Positions 8,347-17,244 are shown, counted from the first letter of the stretch. The stretch: 64,000 bases of DNA from Alcanivorax sp. 24 (GCF_004360225.1 NZ_SNUA01000012.1:81859-145858), one strand, 5' to 3'. Made by a program: numbers and translations. Notes: generated by a model not told the origin, from the sequence alone.

Positions 8347-9264
8347 TTATTTATTAAGGAAATTCAGCGCCAGACCGGGCCTTTCCCACGGCACCGCCAC
8401 CAGCCTTCCGGAACTGGACAAGGTGATGTAAGCGATGCGCAGATCCTCACCACCGAAGCAGATGTTGGTGGTGATGGCATCGTCGGTGGGGAAATGACGA
8501 ATGCTGGAGCCGTCGGGAGCGAAAATGGTGATACCCGGGTTGAAGATGGTGGCCACACAGACATTGCCGTCCCCATCCACCGCCAGGGAGTCAAAGAAGT
8601 TCAGCCCCTCGGGGGAACCGACGAAGCGGCCGGGGAAAGGTCCGGGCGCCCGTTTGATCTCTCCTTCTCCGGCGATCTCGAAAGCCCAAAGGCGGCCGGG
8701 GATCGTGTCCGCCACGAACACGGTTTTTTCATCCGGTGACAGGCCCACCCCATTGGGACTGACGATGGGAAACACCACTTCCTTGACCATGGAACCGTCG
8801 GCCTTGGCGTAGTACAAACCACCCCGGTCCTGAGTGCGGCCACGCCCCTTGCCCAGATCGGTGAACCAGAAGCCGCCGGCTTTATCGAAAACAATATCGT
8901 TGGGTCCCTTGAGCGGTTCACCGTCCACCTCGGTGTACAGCACTTCCACCTTACCGGTGTTCAGGTCAATGCGCTCGATACGGCCACCGCTGTAATCCTT
9001 GGGCATGTCGCCGGGAAACAGCAGGCCGTTCTTTTCGTGGAAACGCATGCCGCCATTGTTGCACACGTAACAAGCGCCGTCGGGGCCGATGGCGGCACCA
9101 TTGGGGCCACCGCCGGGCTCGGCCACCACTTCCTTACGGCCATCGGGTAATACCCGGGTCAGGCGTCCGGCGGCGATTTCCACCAGAATCACACTGCCAT
9201 CGGGCATGGCGATGGGGCCTTCGGGAAACTTCAGGCCCTCGGCAATCACGGTCATCTCGGACAT
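8347..9264 (-). CDS. SMP-30/gluconolactonase-family lactonase
   Basis: A 305-residue six-bladed beta-propeller of the SMP-30/LRE family. Markers are the early EGP metal-ligand motif (FPEGPIAMPDGS), PNGAAIGPDG, the central GPNDIVFDKAGGFWFTD, and SPNGVGLSPDE with a later DSLAVDGDGNVCVAT. Such enzymes hydrolyse lactones in a divalent-metal-dependent way. It is 35 bp downstream of an SDR, which suggests a dehydrogenase-then-lactonase step on a cyclic alcohol or lactol. That pairing is inference; the substrate is unknown. Confidence 0.88.
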   Translation of the reverse strand: MSEMTVIAEGLKFPEGPIAMPDGSVILVEIAAGRLTRVLPDGRKEVVAEPGGGPNGAAIGPDGACYVCNNGGMRFHEKNGLLFPGDMPKDYSGGRIERIDLNTGKVEVLYTEVDGEPLKGPNDIVFDKAGGFWFTDLGKGRGRTQDRGGLYYAKADGSMVKEVVFPIVSPNGVGLSPDEKTVFVADTIPGRLWAFEIAGEGEIKRAPGPFPGRFVGSPEGLNFFDSLAVDGDGNVCVATIFNPGITIFAPDGSSIRHFPTDDAITTNICFGGEDLRIAYITLSSSGRLVAVPWERPGLALNFLNK

Positions 9265-9299
9265 ACGGCTCGTCCTTTGTTATGGAATCGACAGGAGCC

Positions 9300-10100
9300 T
9301 CAGGGGTTCTCGTTGAACATGGCGATCCGGCCGCCGTCCACCACCAGATCATGGCTGTTGATGAAAGAACCTTCATCACTGGCCAGGAACACCGCCGCGT
9401 AGGCGATATCGTCGGCGAAGCCGGAGCGCGGCATCGGCGTGGCCTTGGCCAGGTTGGACTGCAACTTGGCCATTTTCTTGTCGTTCTCTTCGTCACTGAG
9501 ATTCTGAGCACGCTGGGAGCCGCCCCAGAAGATCGGCGTGGCCACCGCCCCCGGGGAAATGGCGTTGACGCGGATACCATAAGGGCCGAGGTCCGCGCCA
9601 GCCAAACGGGTCATGTGCGCCACCGCCGCCTTGGCGGAGGAATACAGGTAGCCACCTTGATTGCGGCGTAACCCGGCGATCGAGGCGTTGTTGATGATGG
9701 CCCCGCCACCACTGTCCTTCATCACCCGGGCGGCATGCTTGATGCCGAACGCCGGAGCGCCGACCAGCAATCGCATAATGCGGGCGAACTCTTCTTCATC
9801 GAAGGATTCATACGTGGTGCGGTCACCGGCACCGGCGTTGTTGAACAGCGCGTCCAGACGGCCGAACCGATCCACGGTGAAATCCACCAGGGCGGCAATA
9901 TCCTCTTCCTTCATGACGTCGGTGCGTTTGAACACCGCGCGCTCACCCAGTTCCTTGGCCAGTTCCTGGCCCTTCTCCTCGGAGCGGCCGGCCAGTACCA
10001 CGGTGGCGCCCTGCTCGATGAAGCGACGCGCGGTGGCTTCACCAATGCCACTGGTGGCGCCGGTAATGATGGTGATTTTGTCCGCCAAACGATTGCTCAT
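9300..10100 (-). CDS. SDR-family oxidoreductase
   Basis: A 266-residue classical SDR with TGATSGIG at 13-20, NNAG at 87-90, catalytic Ser140 and Tyr153-Lys157 (YSSAK), and VVDGG near the end. The start at ATG 10100 is supported by AGGAGA 8 bp upstream; the 12 codons upstream in frame fall in repeat DNA. It is the second gene of the pair with the SMP-30 lactonase and the third in a run of minus-strand SDRs. A heptamer/octamer repeat element separates it from the next SDR, so it may have its own promoter. Confidence 0.9.
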   Translation of the reverse strand: MSNRLADKITIITGATSGIGEATARRFIEQGATVVLAGRSEEKGQELAKELGERAVFKRTDVMKEEDIAALVDFTVDRFGRLDALFNNAGAGDRTTYESFDEEEFARIMRLLVGAPAFGIKHAARVMKDSGGGAIINNASIAGLRRNQGGYLYSSAKAAVAHMTRLAGADLGPYGIRVNAISPGAVATPIFWGGSQRAQNLSDEENDKKMAKLQSNLAKATPMPRSGFADDIAYAAVFLASDEGSFINSHDLVVDGGRIAMFNENP

Positions 10101-10120
10101 GATTGTTCTCCTGTTATTTC

Positions 10121-10258
10121 GCTTGCACGCTTGCACGCTTGCACGCCGGCAAAAGCGTATGCATCCAGGTTACGGCGTCAAGATTCCAGCCTGTAATCAA
10201 GGTCGGCGAACGACTACCGCCTTTAGCGTGCCAGCGTGTAAGCGTGTCGCGTGCAAGC
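10121..10258. repeat. Tandem-repeat-bracketed inverted element
   Basis: Left arm: three tandem GCTTGCAC octamers (10121-10144) followed by GCCGGC. Right arm: AGCGTGCCAGCGTGTAAGCGT, continuing to GCGTGCAAGC (10225-10258). The outermost 10 bp (10121-10130 and 10249-10258) are perfect inverted repeats, and arm sequence matches the TIR-like consensus GCTnnCACGCAACACGC seen at 15167, 20109 and 62819. The spacer holds no REP and no gene. Confidence 0.8.
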
Positions 10259-10267
10259 AGTTTCTAA

Positions 10268-11050
10268 TCAAAACGCCGAAACGCCGCCGTCCACCGCCAA
10301 CGCCTGACCATTCATAAACGTATTGGCCGGCGACAACAGCATCATCATCACCGCCACGATTTCCTCGGGGCGGCCCAACCGTTTCATCGGTGTACCGGAA
10401 GCCATCATCGCCAGTGTCTTCCCGGCATCCTCACCGGCGGCGATACCCTCATTGCCCTCCAGCATCGGAGTCAGCGTGTAATAGGGGCAAACCGCGTTGA
10501 CGCGAATATTGCGCCGGCCGTAATCCACCGCCGCGGTGCGGGTGACACCAATCACCGCGTGTTTGGCGGCGGCGTAGGGCGCCAGCTTGGGCGCGCCGCC
10601 GATACCGGCCATGGAGGCGGTGTTGACCACCGCCCCACCGCCGGCTTCGATCAACGCCGGCAACTGGTATTTCATGCCGAAGATCACGCCTTTGACATTG
10701 ACGTTGATCTGCCGGTCCAACAGCGCTTCATCGATATCGTGCATGGCGACGAAATCATGAGCGATGCCGGCGTTATTCACCGCCATGTCCAGCCGTCCGA
10801 ACTCCGTCACGGCGGTGTCCACCATGGCCTTGCAGTCCGCTTCCCGGGATACATCGCAACGCAATGCACGCACCGGAATATCCTGCCCGGCCAGTTCCTC
10901 CGCCACCTGTTGCAAGGCAGCTTCATTGATATCCCCGATCACCAGGGAAGCGCCACGGCGCCCCAGTTCCTCGGCCAACATCTTGCCGAAGCCGCTGGCG
11001 GCGCCGGTGATCAGTCCCACCTTGCCGGTGAAGTCCAGCATCGGATCCAT
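10268..11050 (-). CDS. SDR-family oxidoreductase
   Basis: A 260-residue classical SDR with cofactor loop TGAASGFG (15-22), Asp38 after strand beta-2 (LVIGDINE, NAD-type), NNAG, catalytic Ser and a YAAAK catalytic Tyr/Lys. AAGGAGAGA lies upstream of the ATG at 11050; the second Met (residue 4) is an alternative start. It is in a minus-strand series with SDRs at 9300 and 11100 and the kinase at 11999, presumably oxidising hydroxyacyl or alcohol intermediates of one pathway. Confidence 0.9.
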   Translation of the reverse strand: MDPMLDFTGKVGLITGAASGFGKMLAEELGRRGASLVIGDINEAALQQVAEELAGQDIPVRALRCDVSREADCKAMVDTAVTEFGRLDMAVNNAGIAHDFVAMHDIDEALLDRQINVNVKGVIFGMKYQLPALIEAGGGAVVNTASMAGIGGAPKLAPYAAAKHAVIGVTRTAAVDYGRRNIRVNAVCPYYTLTPMLEGNEGIAAGEDAGKTLAMMASGTPMKRLGRPEEIVAVMMMLLSPANTFMNGQALAVDGGVSAF

Positions 11051-11099
11051 GCATTCTCTCCTTGGTTAATCACCTGCCTCTATGGCTCACCCGTTCGCA

Positions 11100-11864
11100 T
11101 TAAATGGTGAAGCCGCCATCCACCACCACGCATTCGCCAGTGACGTAGCTGGACGCGTCGGACACCAGGTAGAGTACCGTGCCGGCCATTTCACGCGGCT
11201 CGGCGTGACGATGCATGGGGATCTGAGCAATGGCGCTGTTGTAGATCTCTTCCTGCTCGAACAACGCCCCGGCGAACTTGGTTTTGGTCAGACCGGGCAA
11301 CAAAGCGTTCACCCGCACATTGAATTGAGCGCATTCCTGAGCGAAGGATTTGGTCATGCTGATCACCGCCGCCTTGGAGATGGAATAGATGCCCTGCATG
11401 TTGCCCGGTGACAGGCCATTGATGGAGGCGGTGTTGACGATGGCGCCGCCGCCATGGTCACGCATCAGTTTGGCGCCTTCCACGGACATATAGAAATAGC
11501 CGCGCAGGTTCACGTCCACGGTCTTGTCGAACGCGGTGACCGGAGTATCGAGGATGTGGCCGAAGTACGGATTGGCGGCGGCATTGTTGACCAGGATGTC
11601 CAGCTTGCCGTGCTTTTCCTTGATGAAGGCGAAGATGGCCTCGATTTGCGACATCTCACCGATATGACAGGCGAAGGCCTCGGCACTGCCGCCGGCGGCG
11701 TTGATCACGTCCGCTACCGCCTGGCAGCCGTCGATCTTGCGGCTGGAGACGATCACGTGAGCGCCCTGCTCCGCCAACAGCTTGGCGATTTCCTCACCGA
11801 TGCCACGGCTGGCGCCGGTGACCAGGGCGATTTTTCCGGTCAGATCAAACAGGTTGGTGCTCAT
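11100..11864 (-). CDS. SDR-family oxidoreductase
   Basis: A 254-residue classical SDR with TGASRGIG (residues 15-22) and Ser37-Ser38-Arg39 after strand beta-2 (VIVSSRK), which usually means NADP(H) preference, unlike its two neighbours. It also has NNAA in place of NNAG, a YSISK catalytic pair and CVVDGG at the end. It lies 50 bp upstream of the 10268 SDR and about 135 bp downstream of the kinase, in the same direction. Within the proposed hydroxy-acid module it could supply the 3-hydroxyacyl dehydrogenase step; that is inference. Confidence 0.9.
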   Translation of the reverse strand: MSTNLFDLTGKIALVTGASRGIGEEIAKLLAEQGAHVIVSSRKIDGCQAVADVINAAGGSAEAFACHIGEMSQIEAIFAFIKEKHGKLDILVNNAAANPYFGHILDTPVTAFDKTVDVNLRGYFYMSVEGAKLMRDHGGGAIVNTASINGLSPGNMQGIYSISKAAVISMTKSFAQECAQFNVRVNALLPGLTKTKFAGALFEQEEIYNSAIAQIPMHRHAEPREMAGTVLYLVSDASSYVTGECVVVDGGFTI

Positions 11865-11924
11865 TCATGCTCTCCTTGAAAATTCTTGGAAGGACCTTTG
11901 GAAAGGTCTCTGGAATCCCGCCGG

Positions 11925-11970
11925 GCGGCAAAGCCGCCCTTTCGCTGGCAGGCCAGCTCCCACAGCGGCT
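11925..11970. repeat. REP-like fragment
   Basis: The stretch includes GGGCGGCAAAGCCGCCC (a perfect hairpin) followed by TTTCGCTGGCAGGCCAGC and TCCCACAGCGGCTTCG, the right half of the local REP unit. It lies between the kinase 3' end and the SDR start. Confidence 0.55.
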
Positions 11971-11998
11971 TCGAAACCCGCATCAGCGAGGTGCTGTC

Positions 11999-13030
11999 TC
12001 AAGCGCCCTCGCGGACCACCTGCATGGCCATTTGCGAAAGTGGCTCCACCACCTGGGCGGCCCACCCAGCGGTTTTGCTGGAAGCGTTACCGTCAAGAGC
12101 GCGCTTGGCCACGCCCTGGGCAATCGCCGCCAGCCGGAAGAAGCTGAACGCCAGATAGAATTCCCAATGGTCTATGCCGTCAATACCGCGCCGTTGGCAG
12201 TACGCCGCCACATACTCTTTTTCCGAGGGGATACCCAGGGCCGCCCGGTCCTTGCCCTGCAGCCCGGACAGGTTTCCACTCTTCGGCGGCATGCGCAGCT
12301 GCATGCACTGATAGGCGAGATCGGCCAGCGGGTGCCCCAGAGTGGACAGTTCCCAATCGAGCACCGCGATAACGCGGCTTTCCTTGGGAGCCCACATCAT
12401 GTTGTCCAGACGATAGTCGCCGTGCACCAGCGAAACCTGGCCGTCATCGGCGGGCTGATTCGCTTCCAGCCAGGTCATCAGTTCTTCCATGGCTTCGATG
12501 CGGTGGGTTTCCGAGGCGCGGTACTGTTTGCCCCAACGGCCCAACTGACGTTCAAAGTAACTGCCGGGCTTGCCGTAGTCGGCCAGCCCCACCGCCGCCG
12601 GGTCCACGCTGTGCAGCGCCGCCAGCACACGATTCATTTCGTCATACATGGCGGTGCGCTCGGCATTGTCCACTTCGGGAATGGCCGCGTCCCAGAAGAT
12701 CCGGCCTTCACAGAACTCCATCAAGTAGAACATGGAGCCGATCACGTCGCGGTCCTCGCACAGATGGAATACCTTCGGCACCGGCACTTCGGTGTCCTTC
12801 AGCGCGGCCATCACCCGGTACTCCCGGTCCACCGCATGGGCGGACTTGAGCAGTTTCCCCGGCGGTTGCCGGCGCAGTACGTATTCGCCGGAACCGGCCT
12901 TGATTCGAAACGTGGGATTGGACTGACCGCCAGCGAATTTTTCCGCGGTGACCGGGCCTTTGAACCCGTCCACATGCTGTTGCAAATAGTCCGCCAGACG
13001 TTGGGTATCCAGGGTATCCACCTGGGACAT
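11999..13030 (-). CDS. APH-fold phosphotransferase, ACAD10/11 kinase-domain-like
   Basis: A 343-residue protein with the aminoglycoside-phosphotransferase/choline-kinase fold: nucleotide-loop region GGQSNPTF (34-41), the Brenner-type catalytic HGDYRLDN (203-210, Asp205 as base) and the metal-binding DWE (LDWELSTLGHPLADLAY). The sequence type matches the kinase half of eukaryotic ACAD10/11 and bacterial LvaA rather than antibiotic kinases; those phosphorylate 4-hydroxyacyl-CoA. An acyl-CoA dehydrogenase of ACAD10/11 type is next upstream on the same strand, which supports this reading. The start at ATG 13030 is chosen over one nine codons upstream because MSQVDTLD is family-like. Confidence 0.88.
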   Translation of the reverse strand: MSQVDTLDTQRLADYLQQHVDGFKGPVTAEKFAGGQSNPTFRIKAGSGEYVLRRQPPGKLLKSAHAVDREYRVMAALKDTEVPVPKVFHLCEDRDVIGSMFYLMEFCEGRIFWDAAIPEVDNAERTAMYDEMNRVLAALHSVDPAAVGLADYGKPGSYFERQLGRWGKQYRASETHRIEAMEELMTWLEANQPADDGQVSLVHGDYRLDNMMWAPKESRVIAVLDWELSTLGHPLADLAYQCMQLRMPPKSGNLSGLQGKDRAALGIPSEKEYVAAYCQRRGIDGIDHWEFYLAFSFFRLAAIAQGVAKRALDGNASSKTAGWAAQVVEPLSQMAMQVVREGA

Positions 13031-13055
13031 GCGATTCCTCCTTATGCCGATACGC

Positions 13056-13096
13056 AAAAGCCGGCAACGTCGCTAAGCGACGCCGCCGGCGTTTGT
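13056..13096 (-). terminator. Hairpin with T-run between ACAD and kinase genes
   Basis: Read on the minus strand: GCCGGC, GCGTCGCTTAGCGACG as a nested hairpin, GCCGGC, then TTTT. It lies in the 101-bp gap downstream of the acyl-CoA dehydrogenase stop and just before the kinase start, so it may attenuate read-through between the two genes. Confidence 0.55.
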
Positions 13097-13131
13097 TTCA
13101 ACGTAACTCAGTGATAACCGGTTGTCCGGTT

Positions 13132-14340
13132 TCAGCCGAGTTGTTTGGCCAGGTTACGACCCAACTGCATCATGTGCACCTGATCCGGGCCGTCGGCCAG
13201 ACGCAGAGTACGGGCGTAGGCGAAGAAGCCGGCCAGCGGGGTGTCCTGGCTCAGACCCACGGCACCGTGAATCTGCATGGCACGGTCGATCACCCGCAAC
13301 GCCATGTTCGGAGCGATGATTTTGATCATGGCGATCAGTTCCTTCGCTTCCTTGTTGCCATAGCGGTCCATGGCGTCCGCCGCTTTCAGAGTCAGCAGAC
13401 GGGCCTGCTCGATCTCGCAGGCGCTCTTGGCGATGTCCTCGCGCACGGAGCCATGCTTGATCATCGGCTGACCGAATACCACTCGCTCGTTGGCGCGCTT
13501 GCACATCAGTTCCAGCGCGCGCTGGGAAGCGCCGATCAAACGCATGCAGTGGTGAATCCGGCCCGGGCCGAGACGCCCCTGGGCGATTTCGAAGCCACGC
13601 CCTTCACCCAGGATGATGTTTGCCTTCGGCACGCGCACGTTCTCGAAGATCACTTCGGCGTGGCCTTCCGGCGCATCAGCGGAACCGAGCACGTACATCG
13701 GACGTTTAACGGTAACACCCGGAGTATTGGTGGGCACCAGGATCTGTGACTGCTGCTGGTGACGGTTAGGGTTGTCCGGATCGGTCTTGCCCATCACGAT
13801 CATGATTTCGCAAGACTTGCGCATGGCGCCACTGATATAGAACTTGCGGCCATTGATGACATAATCGTCACCATCGCGGGTGATCGAGGTTTCAATGTTG
13901 GTGGCGTCGGAAGAAGCCACTTCCGGCTCGGTCATGGCGAAGGCGGAACGGATCTTGCCTTCCAGCAATGGCTTGAGCCACTGTTCTTGCTGCTGGGCGT
14001 TACCGTACTTGGCCAGCACTTCCATGTTTCCGGTGTCCGGGGCGGCGCAGTTGAACGCCTCGGAAGCAATGTGGTGGCGGCCCATCAGTTCGGCCAGCGG
14101 TGCGTATTCCAGGTTGGTCAGGCCGGCGGTGAAATCTCCGTGCTCACGCGGCAGAAACAGATTCCACAGCCCTTTCGCCTTGGCTTTCTCTTTCAACTGG
14201 TCCAACACCGGCGGCGTTTCCCACGGGCTTTTCGCCAGTTGCTCTTCATAGGTCGGTTCCGCCGGGATTACTTCACTGTCGATGAAGTCGCGCACCTGGG
14301 CGATCAGTTCCTTAACCTTGTCGGAATACTCGAAGTTCAT
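13132..14340 (-). CDS. Acyl-CoA dehydrogenase, ACAD10/11-like
   Basis: A 402-residue full-length acyl-CoA dehydrogenase. Visible are the FAD-binding [16 protein letters not shown] (about 134-149), the beta-domain [13 protein letters not shown], and the C-terminal [16 protein letters not shown] with [11 protein letters not shown], a C-terminus characteristic of ACAD10/ACAD11. In those enzymes the dehydrogenase domain acts on phosphorylated 4-hydroxyacyl-CoA and is fused to an APH kinase domain; here the kinase is a separate gene 101 bp downstream. A histidine phosphatase gene lies 39 bp upstream on the same strand. Together they suggest a pathway for 4-hydroxy fatty acids (inference). Confidence 0.92.
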   Translation of the reverse strand: MNFEYSDKVKELIAQVRDFIDSEVIPAEPTYEEQLAKSPWETPPVLDQLKEKAKAKGLWNLFLPREHGDFTAGLTNLEYAPLAELMGRHHIASEAFNCAAPDTGNMEVLAKYGNAQQQEQWLKPLLEGKIRSAFAMTEPEVASSDATNIETSITRDGDDYVINGRKFYISGAMRKSCEIMIVMGKTDPDNPNRHQQQSQILVPTNTPGVTVKRPMYVLGSADAPEGHAEVIFENVRVPKANIILGEGRGFEIAQGRLGPGRIHHCMRLIGASQRALELMCKRANERVVFGQPMIKHGSVREDIAKSACEIEQARLLTLKAADAMDRYGNKEAKELIAMIKIIAPNMALRVIDRAMQIHGAVGLSQDTPLAGFFAYARTLRLADGPDQVHMMQLGRNLAKQLG

Positions 14341-14379
14341 TTCTCTCTCCCCGGGGGTTACTGCCCCGTGCCACTGATT

Positions 14380-15057
14380 TCAGGTATAGGTAACGGCGTC
14401 CTGCCGGTCTTCGCGGTCCAGGTGGGGAACCTGATTGAACGCGGACAGGCGAAACGCCTTCTGGTTGAAGAAGCCTTCCGTGACGCTGGTGTTACGTATC
14501 TGCAGATTCAGCTCCACCACGGTTTCGTCGGCGGTTTTGAGCAAGTGGTGCATCCACATGGCAATGGCGCCACCGGAGCTGACCACCAGTACCCGGTCGT
14601 GATCGCTGTAACGACCCTGCAGGTGGGCCATGGCGGCGGCCACGCGATCGGAGAACTGACGCCAGGTCTCCGGCAAATTGCCGCTCAGACGCTGTTCCCG
14701 CCATTCCACCATGGCCCGCTTGAGCAGGCGGTAAAAGGCGGATACCGGCGCACCGGGCTCCGGCATCTGCTCCGGATAGGCACTCAGATAGGCGTCCACC
14801 AGGGCATGAAACTGGAATTCATTGAGGCCAGGCTGCCGGTCGGTGGGCAGGTCCTGCCCCAGCCCTTCGCAGATGCCGGCGCCGGTTTCCACATGGCGCA
14901 CCAGATCGCCGGTGATCAGGGCATCGAACCCGGTGCCCCGCTCGCGAAAATACTCACCCAGCCAGCGGGACTGTTGGTGTCCCAGATCAGAGAGCTTGTC
15001 GTAATTGGCCGCGCCAAAGGACGCCTGACCATGCCGGATGAGGTAGAAACGGGCCAT
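14380..15057 (-). CDS. Histidine phosphatase superfamily protein
   Basis: A 225-residue phosphoglycerate-mutase-like phosphatase. It has the N-terminal catalytic LIRHGQASF (His9, Arg8), Glu at about 109 in NEFQFH as likely proton donor, and a second His region that is unusual: the expected SHG reads VSSGGAIAMW, so the second catalytic His of the usual S/T-H-G motif is not in its normal place. It is first in the run with the acyl-CoA dehydrogenase and APH kinase. Eukaryotic ACAD10 carries an unrelated HAD phosphatase domain, so a phosphatase partner is plausible. Activity may be reduced if the second His is truly missing. Confidence 0.82.
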   Translation of the reverse strand: MARFYLIRHGQASFGAANYDKLSDLGHQQSRWLGEYFRERGTGFDALITGDLVRHVETGAGICEGLGQDLPTDRQPGLNEFQFHALVDAYLSAYPEQMPEPGAPVSAFYRLLKRAMVEWREQRLSGNLPETWRQFSDRVAAAMAHLQGRYSDHDRVLVVSSGGAIAMWMHHLLKTADETVVELNLQIRNTSVTEGFFNQKAFRLSAFNQVPHLDREDRQDAVTYT

Positions 15058-15166
15058 GTAACGACTCTGCCTGTGAGCAAATGATGGTTACAGCCTAGAA
15101 CAGGGGGTAAAGTTAGTGAAATTGATATTTTGAATGTCAGCGGATTAGTTTGGTGCATGACAAGAT

Positions 15167-15348
15167 GCTTGCACGCAACACGCAACACGCAACACGCAAC
15201 ACGCAACACGCAACACGCAACACGCAACACGCAACAAATAGCGTTGCCAGGCCTCACTACCTGTCAACCCCGCTGAGATCAACATCAGCGCGACCGACAG
15301 GTCGTCCCCTCATTTGCGTGCCAGCGTGCCGGCGTGTTGCGTGCTAGC
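15167..15348. repeat. Heptamer-bracketed element: (ACGCAAC)x9 with inverted arm
   Basis: Nine perfect ACGCAAC copies occupy 15173-15235. The inverted arm at 15315-15349 is a degenerate series of GCGTGNN units. The outer 17 bp (15167-15183 and 15332-15348) form an inverted repeat with one mismatch, consensus GCTnnCACGCAACACGC. The spacer (15236-15314) includes a short imperfect palindrome around CTGAGATCAACATCAGCG. It lies between the divergent phosphatase and enoyl-CoA hydratase genes, so it occupies their shared upstream region. Confidence 0.9.
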
Positions 15349-15433
15349 GCTCTTTTCTGTTGCAAAACGAAACCGAATTCCGATATTTTCCCAAGCCCTG
15401 CCCCCTACAAATGATGCCAACCGGGAGACCGAA

Positions 15434-16204
15434 ATGAGTTCACTGGAGCTGAAAAGCGGCCACATCCGCATTACCGAGCACGACGCCCTGATGCAAGTCA
15501 CCCTGGATCGCGCCGACAAGTTGAACGCGCTCACCGCCGAGATGTACCGGGACCTGGCCCGCGCCGTGGACCATTTCCGTGATCGTGATGATCTCAATGC
15601 CCTGCTGATCGACGGCGATGGCCGTTCGTTCTGTGCCGGCAACGACATCGGTGATTTCCTCAACGCCGATCCGGAAGCCCGCAAGAACGGCAAGATCAGT
15701 CCCGCCATGGAGGTGGTGCACCGCCTGATTGAGCTGGACAAGCCCGTGCTCGCCGCCGTCCAAGGCAACTGCACCGGTATCGGCACTACCTTGCTGCTGC
15801 ATTGCGACCTGGTGATGGCCGCCGACAGCGCCCGCTTCTACACCGCCTTCATTAATCTCGGCCTGGTGCCGGAAGCCGGTTCCAGCCTGATTCTTCCCGG
15901 CTTGCTGGGCCGCCAGAACGCCAACCGTCTGCTGATCGCCGGTGACACCCTGACCGCCGAGGAAGCCGAGCGCATGGGCCTGATCGCTTACCGGGTGAGT
16001 GATGAAGAACTGCGCGAGCGCGCTCTGGAACTGGGCAAGAAAGTAGCGGCCAAGCCGCCGCAGGCCATGCAGTACACCAAGCAGCTGACCCGCCACGGGG
16101 CTGACGCCATCCGTGAGCAGATCAAGAAAGAAACCGTTTTGTTCGGTGAGCGCCTGTTCAGCGACGAGACCCGGGCGATTTTCGACCGGTTCCTGAACAA
16201 GTAA
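15434..16204 (+). CDS. Enoyl-CoA hydratase/isomerase-family protein
   Basis: A 256-residue crotonase-fold enzyme. Oxyanion-hole motifs are SFCAGNDIGDF (about 71-81) and GNCTGIGTTLLLHCDLVMA (about 114-132), followed by FYTAFINLGLVPEAGSS carrying the acidic residue typical of hydratase/isomerase members. Only one of the two hydratase Glu positions is obvious, so isomerase activity is possible. The start at ATG 15434 is set by GGGAGACCGAA upstream and the MSSLELKSG beginning. It is divergent from the phosphatase/ACAD/kinase run and may feed the same beta-oxidation. Confidence 0.9.
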   Translation: MSSLELKSGHIRITEHDALMQVTLDRADKLNALTAEMYRDLARAVDHFRDRDDLNALLIDGDGRSFCAGNDIGDFLNADPEARKNGKISPAMEVVHRLIELDKPVLAAVQGNCTGIGTTLLLHCDLVMAADSARFYTAFINLGLVPEAGSSLILPGLLGRQNANRLLIAGDTLTAEEAERMGLIAYRVSDEELRERALELGKKVAAKPPQAMQYTKQLTRHGADAIREQIKKETVLFGERLFSDETRAIFDRFLNK

Positions 16205-16220
16205 CGCCGGCACCCTCCCA

Positions 16221-16289
16221 TTCGCGGCCAAGGCCGCTTCCCACAGCGACTCCGTAGTGCCCTCTGTGGGAAGCGGCCTTGGCCGCGAA
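16221..16289. repeat. BIME: inverted pair of REP palindromes
   Basis: A perfect 26-bp inverted repeat, 16221-16246 versus 16264-16289, with a 17-bp loop. Each arm contains GCGGCCTTGGCCGC flanked by GTGGGAA and GAA. It is the same REP type that makes up half of each unit of the 22718-24853 array. It sits between the convergent ends of the enoyl-CoA hydratase and TetR genes and could serve as a bidirectional terminator or transcript stabiliser. Confidence 0.9.
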
Positions 16290-16298
16290 GTCAGCGGG

Positions 16299-16928
16299 CT
16301 ACCCCTTACCCGGCACCACGACGCCGGCCAGGGCCACCCGCACTACCTCCTCGACGACCTCATCACGCGCCCCCGGTCCGCTTTCCCGGCGCGGCTGGTA
16401 CCAATTGATCACCGAGTTGAGCGCTCCGAACAAGGGCTTGATGGCAATACGCGGCTGTTCCGCCCGCAATTTGCCCTCGACGATGCCCTGCTCCAATACC
16501 GTCAGGAACATTTGTTCATAGCGGCGACGGCGGTTTTGCAACCGGGTCAGTTGCGCCCGCTGGGCACGAGTGGTGCTGATGCGTAAATGCATTTGCACGC
16601 CCTCGGCAACGGCGCGCTGATAATGCTGGGTCTGAATCAGGGAATGAACGTGGGCGGCACTCATGGTCCGCAGTTTGCTCACCGCGTCCCCCGTGCCCTC
16701 GGACAAGGGCTCCACGGCCTTGAACAAGGCGTCCATGCCGATCTGGTGAATCTCGAAGAACAGATCCGCCTTGGAGGAAAAGTAGTGATACACCATGCCT
16801 TTGGTGGCGCCCAGGCGACTGGCGATGTCGTCAATGCTGGTGGCGTTGAAGCCACGATCCATGAAGCAGCGCGCGGCGGCATCCAGGATGGTATCGCGGG
16901 GGCTCGCGGTGAGGTCGATGTCCGTCAT
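16299..16928 (-). CDS. TetR/AcrR-family transcriptional regulator
   Basis: A 209-residue TetR-type repressor with an N-terminal HTH at about 12-55 (ILDAAARCFMDRGFNATSID, then the recognition helix TKGMVYHYF) and an all-helical ligand domain. It is divergent from the five-gene beta-oxidation operon starting at 17245, the standard arrangement for a repressor released by an acyl-CoA or lipid ligand. The ligand is not predictable from sequence. Confidence 0.92.
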   Translation of the reverse strand: MTDIDLTASPRDTILDAAARCFMDRGFNATSIDDIASRLGATKGMVYHYFSSKADLFFEIHQIGMDALFKAVEPLSEGTGDAVSKLRTMSAAHVHSLIQTQHYQRAVAEGVQMHLRISTTRAQRAQLTRLQNRRRRYEQMFLTVLEQGIVEGKLRAEQPRIAIKPLFGALNSVINWYQPRRESGPGARDEVVEEVVRVALAGVVVPGKG

Positions 16929-17244
16929 GGTTCTGGTTATTCCCTGTTGGGGCGTTGGAAAGGCCTCATTCTGCCACAGCCGGTGAGGACCGACATATTA
17001 TTGGCGAAAACGGACATTATGACCTATTCGTTCCAAGTTTTGCATTGGCCTAAGGTCTACGCTCATCTGGCGTTGAGGCCTTTAAATACGCTCTCCCGCC
17101 TCCATCGGGCGGCATGTCGCTTTTCACCAATGACACAACTGCCTTTGCCAATGGCGTTTTTCACACTGGACGCTCCACAACCCGCCTCACATACTTTCGG
17201 CCGTGTCCATAAATGAAAAACTATTTCAAAACAGGAGGTGGACG
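16929..17244. promoter_or_regulatory. Divergent control region, tetR and beta-oxidation operon
   Basis: The 316-bp gap must contain promoters for both directions and, by analogy, the TetR operator. A locally AT-rich stretch lies at about 16990-17045. I cannot identify a convincing operator palindrome by eye. An AGGAGG ribosome site at 17233-17238 sets the operon's first start at GTG 17245. Confidence 0.45.
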
